In this document: piece after piece, positions 35,270 through 47,775 of the stretch
Position numbering within the stretch: position 1 is the first letter of the stretch
How the letters are laid out: each line of letters begins with the position of its first letter
From: Xylaria sp. FL1777
Taxonomy: Eukaryota > Ascomycota > Sordariomycetes > Xylariales > Xylariaceae
NCBI GenBank assembly: GCA_022578965.1
Contig: MU400687.1
Coordinates: forward strand, 22,492 to 86,491
Reading direction: 5' to 3'
Length of the DNA: 64,000 nucleotides
Translations under genes and position numbers: made by a program
The notes under the pieces: model-generated
What the model was told of the DNA's origin: nothing
Database searches by the model: none
What the model saw: the letters and a program-made list of their open reading frames with translations, nothing else

Positions 35270-36834
35270 CTACCGCCCCCATACCCCGTGCTGTCTAGTC
35301 TGCAGGGCGTACGCCTCGGTATAAACTCCGAACGGGGGCTGCACATCGCCGGCATGCGCGGGGCCGGGTTGTCCGTAGTAAGGCTGGCCATCGTAGACGT
35401 ACTCTGGGTCTCTCTGCTGCTGCTGCTGCTGGTGTTGTTGTTGATAATAAGGATGGTGATGATGATGATCGGTCACGATCGAGGTCGAGGTGTGGACCTC
35501 GGTGGAGACGACGAGCGCCGTGTTGGACTCGGACGTCTTGCCGTCTGCGCCATCGCCTACCACGATGTACTGCGAATTAGCGCGGTTCGTCCGGTTCCCC
35601 GTCGGGTCCGTCGATAGCGCGTTACCGCCGCTGCTCGTCTTGGTGCCCGGCTTCAGGATCTTCGACCATAGCACGCGCAGGGACGGCACGCAGCCCACTA
35701 TCAGCGCCACGGAGCACTCCGTCGTCCTGTATGTCACCTACGGGTTAATATGATGCAATTCGCCAGGTGTGCGATCGATCGATTCATTCTTACGTGGCTA
35801 GTATTGATAAGGCGAGCGAGGTGTCAGGTAATTCCAGCGATACTGCTTTGAAGTATAGCGATATAATGCTAGCGGCGATCGCACTGCGGCTGATATATTA
35901 GCTTTGCCAAGAAGAGCCGGAGGTGAGGGGGTGGAGAAAGCATGACTAGCAGTCGAGTTATGGGATGGGGTAGGTTAGACTAACAAGAGACCGCTTAGAA
36001 ACAGAAAGGCGAGCCCGACCTTGCTCTTGATGAGAAGCTTGAGACCGAAGACGATGGGCAGCGGCAGCACGAGGATGACGATGTCGGCGAGGACGGAGAA
36101 GTTCCCCAGGAACACGCTGATGAGGCGCGTCCGGATCTGGCAGTTGTTGATGAACTCTTCGGAGAGCGTGCGCGAATGAGGCGTGCAGGCCGGCGGGATC
36201 GCCACGATGCCCGAGATGTACACCGCTGCCGTCAACACCAGCGTTACGTACGACGTTATGCGGAGCCACCTCTTGATCCCGAAGACGCGGAGATAGAGGA
36301 AGAGAATAGGGGCTTTGCAAGTCCATAGGGTGAGTGGTGTAAAGACTGATATAGCTACGGCAAGCTGGATTCCGGTCAATACCATATTAACCTCTTTCAT
36401 CTTGATATTGAGAAATTATTGTTGATAGCAGCAAGTCACGTACCTGAGCAACCCTATATGGTGGGAGATTAGGATCATGAAAGCCTATTTAGACCTTAGC
36501 ATTTTGTTTCTAAGCATGTAGAGTATATGTATAAGCCATGATTACCATTGCCGGCCATAGAACTAAGAGTTATGACAGTGCTTATGAAAGGTATGGCGGC
36601 TATAGAGATATCTAGTAACGAAGTCAGCGTCCAGAGCGTAAACCACCGGTATATCGACTCGGCCGACTTACAGTCGTCCACCAAGAATTTCCGGTTATAT
36701 TTCCAGTTCGCGATGAGCCGCAACGTGACGGCTATAAACGCCAAGCCGACGAAAAGCGCCTTCAAGCCGTCTATGGTGCCTTTCGATAGGCCATAGAATG
36801 CATCCATCGGGGGCCGCATGGGCGCCAGCCTCAA
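35270..36834 (-). CDS. fungal rhodopsin-like seven-TM membrane protein
   Basis: Member of the large fungal "rhodopsin domain" integral membrane family (plant-pathogen Pth11-like group, function usually unknown). Six-exon model, 36834-36672, 36611-36546, 36453-36440, 36400-35985, 35889-35794, 35726-35270, gives 403 aa. Exon 1/2 splicing creates FLVDDYISIAAIPF, the family's conserved DDY after TM2. Further segments: APILFLYLRVFGIKRWLR (TM4 side), ADIVILVLPLPIVFGLKL, KVGLAFLFLSG, SAIAASIISLYFKAVSLE and TTECSVALIVGCVPSLR (last TM, with the typical E...CVPSLR). The 14-nt third exon is inferred; joining exon 2 straight to an AG six nt inside exon 4 also keeps frame. The C-terminal tail is cytosolic, with HHHHH and a poly-Gln stretch, and no catalytic motif is expected. 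Confidence 0.82.
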
Positions 36835-39800
36835 GTGTGTATGTTGCGAGCAAAAGCGACCGTGCGTGAGGCCATAACTCCTTCGGGTGCGTCTTCAGAG
36901 ATATAATAAATGCAAAAAAGAATGTCTGAACTGAGCTGAGCTAACGGGTGATGTGATGGGCGATTTTTCAGGGATCCCGAAAGTCATAAGGGGAAAAAAA
37001 GCCACCATCCGCATCGAGCATGCAAAGGCGGCCGAGAAAGCTAAAAGAGAGTGAGAAAGAGAGAGAGAGCTGTTATCGCATGGCAGCTAAGCGACACTAA
37101 GCTTGGAGGAATGACTCAAAACGAGGGCTGACGCTGGGTATTTCACTCTCAAACCTGGGAGGCGTAGCTCCGGCGTCTGTGAGTTGGTTGGATAGCTAAT
37201 AGCTACCGTGGCAAGCCACGTTCTTGGGAGACGGAGAGCTAGTCTTCTTCTTCTTAGACGTGGGATGGCGGACCAGGGCCGCAAGATCTCATCATGACTT
37301 ATTGTACAGACGGGCCACAAGCTAGCCGAGATCATTACTCGAGGGCCATGGGGGGCATGTGGCCTTTGACGTATACATGGAGTCAGAGAGCTAGTCGTCT
37401 ATGCCCCCTTTGTCATGATATACTACATTGAATAAGTATGTCCATATTCAGTCTTAACGAGCTCTTGCGTATGCCAATGCGACGGTTTCGTCCTTAAAGT
37501 GGCTAAGGACCCCCGTTAGTGAGAGTTAATGAATAGTGTATCGTGTTTAGGTATGTAGGCACCGGTATTCGAAGCAATCTTGAGACGTCGTTGGTTGGTC
37601 CTTGGCCGGTAGTAAGCATCGTTGACAAATATGCTCATCCATCGCTTGTGCATGTTGAATTCTTCCTTCCTACAAGTATTATTAGTAGAGTGGTATTTTC
37701 TCGGCTAGGGTTCTCAGCTCATGCTTGGCCACCTTGCCTTGCATTACGCCACGACTCCGATTGCCTTATCGTCAAATGGTTCTACTAAGTTGGTTTCTTG
37801 AGTAACGAGGGTGGAAGCACACCTACGGCGGGTGTCACTAGTGTAGTGATCGCGTGTGACGGGGATGGCGAACCGGCTGGGTGGAGAGCTCTATTCGTGT
37901 GTGTGGTCGGGATCCAGCTCCTAGGGTCACGGCCCAGCAGCCGAAATCTTCGGATGCATAGGCCTTGATGGGCAGACCTTAGCTTCGGTAACTATCCAGT
38001 ATATTAGAATAAAGGATGCTGACGATCAAACGCAATAGGTAACCTGATCATCAAAAGAAGTTCAACCAATGACGGATCTTACCAGCCCAACGAACCCGAA
38101 CCCGTATCTACAATGTCCAATGTGTAAATCATAACTACTAAACCGCCTGGCATACTGGGTCTGTGATTCCTATTGTTCGGATCACTAGCTACGAAAGGTA
38201 TCCATACCCGGTCAATACTCCCGAGCTTCTAGAACGTCTCGGCTGAAAAGGTCCACCAGTGTAGTAATAAACTTGAGGCTTGCCATTCTACAACAACCGG
38301 GCCGATGGTACAATACTCAATAACGACGTTATTAGTAACGATCGCGGCGTCACGGTAGAATACTGGTAACCACATTGGCTTCATTTGGAGTAAGCCAATT
38401 TCGAAATTCTGTCCAATGACAACAATTATCACGCGTGATGGAATTTGAGACGAAGCTCACGATTGGCTTTTAACTTCTCACGAAGAGCGTTTGACCTTGT
38501 GCGATGTGTGACCACCCGTATTGAGTTCCCCTGCATTCTTACGCCATGCGCTTCCTTCATCCCTACGCTACCGGTACATTACGTTGTGCTACTCCTTCGT
38601 CTCAGACGTAGCATCGAACACGTGGGTGCCTGATGGTCCTACGCTGGAGGCTGTGTGAAGATGCAAAGTTGTCTGACTACTGAACAAGAATATCTATATA
38701 ACTTCTAAGAGCGCCACCACAAAAATTTCAGGATGGGCTGAAGCTATCGTCTCGTTCAAGATACTTTCGGCTCCGTTTGCTGACGAATGTGCTCGATACG
38801 GTACACGTCTACGAAAGTCGGTGTAAGTTGATCGTAGCGAAAACGTGGCGCTTCGAAGCGTTTACTTAACCCTGTCTGTATCCTGTTCGCACAAGGCAGA
38901 ACTCGCACGGAGTTCAATAGCGCATCTCTACCCCCAAGTTTGATCTATACTGTAGGTTATCAACTTACTCTATGATGAAGATGCGTTTCATGTTGATAGT
39001 ATCTCAAGACGCAATAAACGCAGCGTCGCTGCAAGCCCGTCTCGGATATAGTACTGACTGCACAGGGAGCATTATGCTATATTCACTCACTTCTTAGTTC
39101 TAGTTAGATAGCTCTTTAACTCCGACTTAAAACCCTCACTATTATGGCCGATGAGATAGGGGAAGAAGAAGAATGCCCTGTATATCTAGTCTAGACTAGC
39201 GTCCCTGCACGTTCCTATTCCACATGTAGTCAACACGGCCCCTTGCATAGATAGCCTAGGCTCCTATGAATAGAGTGAGTTGGAGGTTGGAAGCGATCTT
39301 GCAGGATCGCAACACATGGTAACCGATCGAGCTGATATGCAAGCATGGGGTCTTCCTGGACAATAGGTGAAGAAATTATACCCAGGTATGGCCGATGCAA
39401 GCCAGATTTCTACTTACCTGCCTCTTATCCAAAGCAGTGAAAGCAAACTGAATCTCGCACTGGACGATAGTTAGATAGATGTTGGGGGCAACTGATGGAT
39501 TGATAAGCATACGACTGGGCCGCCACGCGATTCGCACGCATTGCATTTGCAAACGCCGTAATTAAAGGGATCCCAACTCCTGCGCTGGAGATTCAGTCTA
39601 TGCCACGAGGGAAAAAAACCAATACCAACAGTCAGGGACGATACCGAATGTCCAGGATTCCCCTTGTCTATTTACAAAAGGACCTTTCTCCACCCTCCCC
39701 TCCCCTCCCCTCTCGGCGCCGCCCGCCCGACCGTGTCCGGGTTCACGATCCTGCGAGGTAAGCAAGTTGAGCCGGGACCTCACACACATCTTCCGCGTAC

Positions 39801-41385
39801 GCATAGGTGGTATACTGCGTACTTCTGTCCTTAGCGTGTCAATGGCGTAGATAGCGTCCGCCGCAAGCTTCTGCTTTAGTTTGTATACTAGACCCGAGTT
39901 GCAGAACGGAATCATTCCCGCCATGCCGTATCTAATTCCGATGGAGTGAATTCCGGTATGATCTTCTGGGGGAAGGGGGATTCCTCGGATCAGATAAAAG
40001 ATATTCCCCAACCGTTAGATGTTTCCATGATATAGACCCGGGATTCACGCCCCCCCTACGCTACGCGTCGAGTGACAGCCAATCGACTATTCGCACCACA
40101 TCGGTGGAAGAGTTTCAAGTCGTAGTTTCACGTCGTAGATACCACAGTACTGTATCCTTTGCAACACTCCTACATGTTAGATGATGTCATCAGGATGGAA
40201 ACGTCGGGGATCACGAGCAGGGCAGTGTAAAGGAGCTCGTGCCACGAAAAGAAAGACGAGACTTGAAGAAGCCATCGAAGCACAAACTCCGCTGAGACAT
40301 ATAAAGCCTATAAATGAACAAAAACCCACGCGCACAGTTCCGCTCTTGTTCTATTTTGAAATATGCCTACCTATCTATCCTTCCAACGACGCCACTACTA
40401 TGAATAAGGTAGAATCGTGAGATGAACCGGCCACGACGCGCCGCTGCGGCATTGGCGTGCGGATTGCGGAGTTCATGATATCGCCCGATATGACACGACG
40501 CTCTTCCAAGCCCGTCACAACCGACGTTACACAGCAGACAGAAAACTGCTTACGCGCCTATTAATAAGGACGGAATAGCATAAAAAAGGCTGTTCCAGTC
40601 TGCTGCGTCCTCAGAAACTGTAGCTGTGCGGCACAGCCAGCTATCTTGTCTTCTGCTCTGCTTTGCTTGCCAGCGAGGCCTAACCGGCGACTGGCTGCGC
40701 CGGGGAGGCAGAACGGAAACTCTCCGTCGTTCGATCTTTCAACTCGTTTACCCTGCCAGCTTCATTGGCTTTCTAGGAATATTTCACACCCAAATCCATC
40801 CAAAAGTCCGAAAGAGCCAGGGAATCCGAGAGTGAAATTGGGAGTATGGTTATTAGCGAGGGACGACATTGCCTTTATCATATCATCGAAACTAGGGGTT
40901 ACTCGTCTTCTGATATACTTGGGTGATCTATATACCTCTTAACTTAGTGAGTATACACCAATACGTCGGTACGGTTTAATCGGTTACCAAAATGGAGGGA
41001 AATAACTAGGATCTGTCGAGCGATATTCAGCGTGCAAAGGAACTTCTATGTGTGGTAGCTATCTTCGACCAATCGTTTCCTGGCTCTCAATATACAGGCC
41101 GTGACGGGCGACATGTACCCGGCGATTGCACGATAATTCATTTGACCAGTCCATATAGGATAGATACACTGGGTATGTATGGCTTTGATTATATTAGGTG
41201 TAGTATTGACTGCGATCGACCTATGTAGGTAAAACGTGCGGGATGTACTATGGAATCCAACGCCAGTCTATGCATCATTATTCATTAAGTAAATTACTCA
41301 CTAATTTAGCGTCCCTATTCCTGTCTCGCTGTCCTTCAATCAATTCGCCTCGGGGCGTACTCCTCATTTATAAAATAACTATAGC
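36835..41385. other. gene-poor spacer, 4.5 kb
   Basis: No gene I can support. The longest frame (39598-40011, -, 137 aa) starts plausibly but turns into repetitive Gly/Arg sequence without a domain. The left part is the rhodopsin-gene promoter, with a GAGAGAAAGAGAGAGAG tract at 37050-37068. A 14-bp palindrome CTAGTCTAGACTAG lies near 39187. Confidence 0.5.
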
Positions 41386-43217
<1,832 letters not shown>

Positions 43218-44046
43218 GGGCAGAGCTCCTCTGTCACCCGAGCCTGGCTGCTTGCGGATCCTGTCAAGCCGGATGTGTCGCGTCTCGTTCCTCCCACAGT
43301 GCCGCCGTATCGGATGCTGGCAGACGAATGTTGCCGGGGCATCGATGCGGGATAGGGTATGATTATATGATTATTACACTATATGTAGGTATTATTTTAT
43401 GAGCGGCGTGGATAAAGAGATAGCCAGACACCGTCAGACGGGGTCTGAGGGTGTGTAGCGTAGCACCTAAACAAACAGGGTATGTTTATGTTGTAGTAGT
43501 GTAATAGTGCGTACAACAGGTACAGGTATAAAGGAAGCCAAGAAATGCCCTCAGGATAGAGGTAGAACTAAGTAAGCTCCGTTGGGGTTAGCGGAGATTG
43601 GAGACAGGGAGAGCCATGGTTAATATATTAACGTACACGGGGGCTACCCACCACTATGTTATAGCGCCCGCCTTAACTAGCTTTTAGCACTCTCCACCTC
43701 ACATCCATTCATAGGTATCCATTCACAATACCTAACTCTGCCCAAAAGATAACGGTATCTAGCCTAGAGTGAGACATTTTCCTCCTTCTATACACAGCAA
43801 AAGCTGCGATTTTCCGATCTGACATAGTGACCATAGGGCCATGCTAAAATCCCGATGTAGACCTAGGTAGATACGCATGCTAAGAAGGATCTCTCCATGT
43901 GCCCTCAACTTGTACTTGTACGTGAAATGTGCTATTAGAAGTTATAAGAACCAAGTGACGCGAATGGCATCTGAGTCCTATCAATTTCGCATGAAACTAG
44001 AGTGTTGAAACATACGCAGCCACTCCTATTAAAACTAAATGGCTGG
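43218..44046. other. intergenic: GH47 promoter to tRNA gene
   Basis: Contains the GH47 promoter/leader on the minus strand and no gene of its own. A GACCTAGGTAGAT word at about 43859 belongs to the TACCTAGGTA-like family. Confidence 0.5.
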
Positions 44047-44143
44047 GGGCGCATGGTCTAGTGGTATGATACTCCCTTCGCATTTCTGGAACTCAGATCA
44101 TAGTGCTTGGGAGGGGTCCGGGGTTCAATTCCCTGTGCGTCCA
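44047..44143 (+). tRNA. tRNA-Ala(CGC): tRNA-Ala (CGC) with a 25-nt intron
   Basis: Full cloverleaf over 97 nt. The acceptor stem pairs GGGCGCA with TGCGTCC, including the G3:U70 pair that marks alanine tRNAs, and ends with discriminator A. The A box is TGGTCTAGTGG and the B box GGTTCAATTCC. The anticodon stem is CTCCC/GGGAG. Loop bases T32 T33 C34 G35 C36 A37 T38 give anticodon CGC (44079-44081). The intron (44083-44107) sits after position 37, the canonical place. T stem CGGGG/CCCTG. CCA is not encoded. Confidence 0.93.
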
Positions 44144-44150
44144 CAAGTTC

Positions 44151-44158
44151 TTTTTTTT
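44151..44158 (+). terminator. Pol III terminator of the tRNA-Ala gene
   Basis: Run of eight T eight bases after the tRNA 3' end, the usual RNA polymerase III stop signal. Confidence 0.85.
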
Positions 44159-44600
44159 CCGTTGTGCGAGAAATTCCAGCAGCTGGACATTTCGGCCTTA
44201 TAACCCCCAACAAATTGGGACTTGATGGCTTTGCTTAGATTGCTAGTTATATTTAAGGTACTGTTACTTGTCGTTATAACAGAAGGACAAGGGCTAATTT
44301 TGCCTAGAGTTATTTTCCAGTCGGGAGCAAAATAACCCTCCCATTGAGCAGACATGAAACTATATCTTCATCTATACATCATCCTCAGATCCACAACATC
44401 CTTCACCTCCGTATGTTAGGCCGTTGATTAATACATATATCGTCTCATGTCGTCATAGTTTTTCTAAGTACACTCCTACCATGACTAGTGTGTAGTTCCT
44501 GAGGAATAGGCGCAACTTAGGAGCACAAAGAGGCATAAAGGGGCGAGCCGATCCATATGGGAATACAGTAGTATGGGTCTTCAAAAAAAAAACCCCAATA

Positions 44601-45503
44601 TTACTCTGGATCTGAAACGACCATTGGAAGGTCCTCCACACTATCTTCTATCTGCAGCCGGCGAAGCTGGTGGTCGAGTGGGCTTGAGCTGTCGTGACCA
44701 GGAGGGTGTCTATCCCGGGCCACCAGCGTGCAATAGCTGGACAGCATATCGCTCTTGCCAGGCTGCTCAGTGCCACAGAGCGCTCCCCTGTTTTCGGAGA
44801 CGGTGGGAGACTTGGCAGTCGCACGATGGCTGGAGGCTTGTGTTATAGACCCAGTCCTCTCTTGCTCGACGATGCTGTGAGGCGGGACGCCGAACGGGTA
44901 GTAATATGGAAGGTGAGGATACAGTGGCATATTGTGGTTGAGAATAATGTCCACGTCCAAGTCCTTCTGCATAGGGAATAGATGAGAGGAGCTAGCATAG
45001 CCGCGGTTCTTGCTATCGTAGGAGGCCTCCGTGCGCAAGTTTCTTCCAAGCTCTTCAAGGCTACGAGCTATCTCTTCGGCTTGAAATGCCAACTGCTTGA
45101 GCTGGACTGGGACGGTATCACCCGTATTCGCATTGTCACCTTCAACAGTCTGCTCGAGCATATTCATCTTCGCCAACGACTTTAGATCTGTGGAGATCAT
45201 TCTCAACACGCGGTACATACTATCCATATTTTTGCCTGTCTGCGGTCCCATTTGCAGCTCTGTCCGCTGAGCTGCAGCCAGAGCATGTTGCAATTGGACG
45301 AGTTCTACCCCAAGGATCGAGCTGATTCGTTTTAGGATTTTTTGACATTGTGGCTGGAAAAATCGAGATTGTTGATCAATGTACTCAACGATGGTCCGGC
45401 GTGCCTTGGCAAGTTCTGCGACGTTTTCAGGTTGTCGGAAAAAATCGTCGGGGTCTTCGACAGCTAAGACACGCTGAAAGGCTAAAAACACCTTCATCTC
45501 CAT
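44601..45503 (-). CDS. hypothetical helical/coiled-coil protein
   Basis: Not recognised. Single-exon frame of 300 aa. The N-terminal two thirds (about 1-160) is predicted helical with heptad-like Leu/Ala/Gln repeats: AELAKARRTIVEYIDQQ, KILKRISSILGVELVQL, MYRVLRMISTDLKSLAKMN, QLKQLAFQAEEIARSLEEL. This resembles the helical N-terminal regions of fungal NLR-like or regulatory proteins, but there is no NB-ARC or other effector domain. The C-terminal third is disordered, with a Tyr/Pro run (LYPHLPYYYPFGVPP) and acidic end. No signal peptide. Start chosen at the first ATG of the frame (45503). The gene lies 460 bp downstream of the tRNA gene, facing it. A truncated or standalone helical domain is possible. 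Confidence 0.7.
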   Translation of the reverse strand: MEMKVFLAFQRVLAVEDPDDFFRQPENVAELAKARRTIVEYIDQQSRFFQPQCQKILKRISSILGVELVQLQHALAAAQRTELQMGPQTGKNMDSMYRVLRMISTDLKSLAKMNMLEQTVEGDNANTGDTVPVQLKQLAFQAEEIARSLEELGRNLRTEASYDSKNRGYASSSHLFPMQKDLDVDIILNHNMPLYPHLPYYYPFGVPPHSIVEQERTGSITQASSHRATAKSPTVSENRGALCGTEQPGKSDMLSSYCTLVARDRHPPGHDSSSPLDHQLRRLQIEDSVEDLPMVVSDPE

Positions 45504-47775
45504 TGTTTCGTTTTCTGGTTTTTACTATAACTGTCTGACGGTTTGTGTTCTAAAATTTCGGTAGGTAATGAAGTCGCCAACGGGAGATGAGTTATCAGTC
45601 GAGGATAGAAGTCAAGTAGCTACCCTTTTCTACTGCGGGGGAGGACACAGGCCTGCAGCAAGCATATACATAGTTTAAATTTAAGGTTATAAAGGAACCT
45701 TTTGCAGGCGCTCTCGAATGGCGCAGCCCTTGCTGTCAGAGTACCCCGAGAGTCGGATTCACGTTGTCGACGGGGTGCTTGCTGGACCTACATCTACTCG
45801 CACGTGTTTTAGCACCGGCAAGAACATCGGGTCATGACGAAGTGCCCACAGCCTTGAAAGTTATCTCCGTATCTTCTGACTGAGTTGGGAAGTATAAAAA
45901 TATAATACCGCAAGCTATAATGTGGCTAGTAGGTTTAGCTGCAACGTTGACGCTCTGTTCGTTGCTGTAATGTTCACTCTGTTTCCACGATAACGACGGG
46001 TGGATTTACTTTCAAAAGAGTATATAATTCCGAAATAAAGTCTATTGTATATTTGCATTTGTGTTGAAGTGCCTATGAATTAGAGAGTTTGCATTTCGGC
46101 CACTTATTTACACCCTTTTCTTATAGTGTGGCTTTGAAGGGAGTTGCTTTACTAGGCTAAACTGTGAACGATAAACTTTCGAAATACATTCATTCCATCC
46201 TGTGCAAAAAGAACGGTAACTATTATGACAAGTGAATCGTCGCATTGTTAAATAGCTCGAACGCTGCAATCTATTAAGCTGGTATATAGTTACGGGGACA
46301 GAATGGTGAGAGCTATCATTTTATGATGTAACAAGTAGCTGACTGTGACCGCAGATTAAACCAAGCCTATGTTCTTTTTTGGAATATCAGTAAACCTACA
46401 GAGTTATATAGATGCGAGGAATGATCTCTGCCCCTCCTCTTGTTATTTTATAGAACTCGGGGCCCGTTGGTGATCCGACAGAGGCAAGGCTCTCTGGGGA
46501 GCATATTTTTCTCGAGGAGCTATCTTCTGGCATATCCTTCGCCTCCTGAAACTCAGCTATGTAGTCTCTACTCGACCATTAGTAGGGACACTGATCGTAG
46601 GCAGCGCTGTAGTACGTAAGGTAAGAAATCCCAATCATCAAGCTGATACTCTGTCTCAAGACAACATGTCGCTTTCCTCGTAGTGGAACCGCGTCCATGC
46701 TACGACTTGAGGAAATTTCCTGCTCGCGATGCGTCAGCAGCGCCATCGCTATTTAGGCCTAAGATATGTCTCGACCACACTGCTGTGATGGACTTGGCAT
46801 GCAGCAGTATCAGCAAGACGGCATAGATGACCAACAAGCAACTCGATCCACAAAGTTATTGTGCTCAAACCGCCCATTTCTTGTGTACCAATCTCAAGCT
46901 AAGCATACGGAACGCTGGTCCTGTATTCAAACGCCCTTGTAAATGTCTGGTGTGTCTCTATGAGTAGCCTACCCTCGTGATGGAATCGAGCAGGCTCGCC
47001 ATCTAGCGCTTCTTAGCAGAGCGCATTTCCTCAAACGATTTGATAATTATAATAGACTGTGGATGCACTTAGATTAGGGGAATCTAAGGTGATTGCGGAG
47101 GTTTACAGAGCTTGGCCAGTTGCTAAACGATGATGTACCTAGATTGAAGTTAGCACTGGTGCTCAGAGAAGATTACCCCTATGTGGCAGATGAAGAACGC
47201 ACGAATAAGCGGGACTCTGATGGCATACCTAAGCATGTGTCTAGCTATGGAGTTTAAATACGATAAGAGAGGATTGAAGGAGAATGCGATATGTGTCGAA
47301 TATGCCACGTATATAGATGATGGTACACAGCATACTCAGCCAGTTCCTCTCAGGACATACAAACACCCCCCATTCATCACGTTCTCTCTTCTCTGGACTA
47401 TTTAACTACTTCTCAACGACGTTAGAGCATGCGGATATATTTTTTTCTTAATACTCGCCTTTTTAAATATGAGCCATCAATTTAGAAGACAACCATATCT
47501 CGATCGAATAAATCAGCAGCGACGACAACATTATAAAGACTCCACATATGTTATATAATTAACGGGGTCGTAACTAATGGATGTGTTACCTACCCCTCTC
47601 CTAATATCGTGCAGCGCTTCCATTGTAGCTTTCCTCCTGCTTTACATCGGAGTTAGACTCTCGCTCCTCGGCGCTTTGGATATGTACACATCTATTCGTA
47701 AAGCGTTCTCTTATCCAGCTTTCCCGTACTTACCCTGTTTGCCTACCTATAATCACGCCTTGACCGAAGAGACTC
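45504..47775. other. intergenic spacer and amidase upstream region
   Basis: No defendable gene except a possible upstream exon. From 47577 an open frame (MDVLPTPLLISCSASIVAFLLLYIGVRLS) resembles a membrane or signal sequence. It overlaps the amidase start in another frame and might be a first exon or just upstream sequence. Confidence 0.45.

Noticed and set aside
39598..40011. 137-aa minus-strand frame
   Set aside because: Low-complexity Gly/Arg/Glu part, no motif; no introns or neighbours support it.
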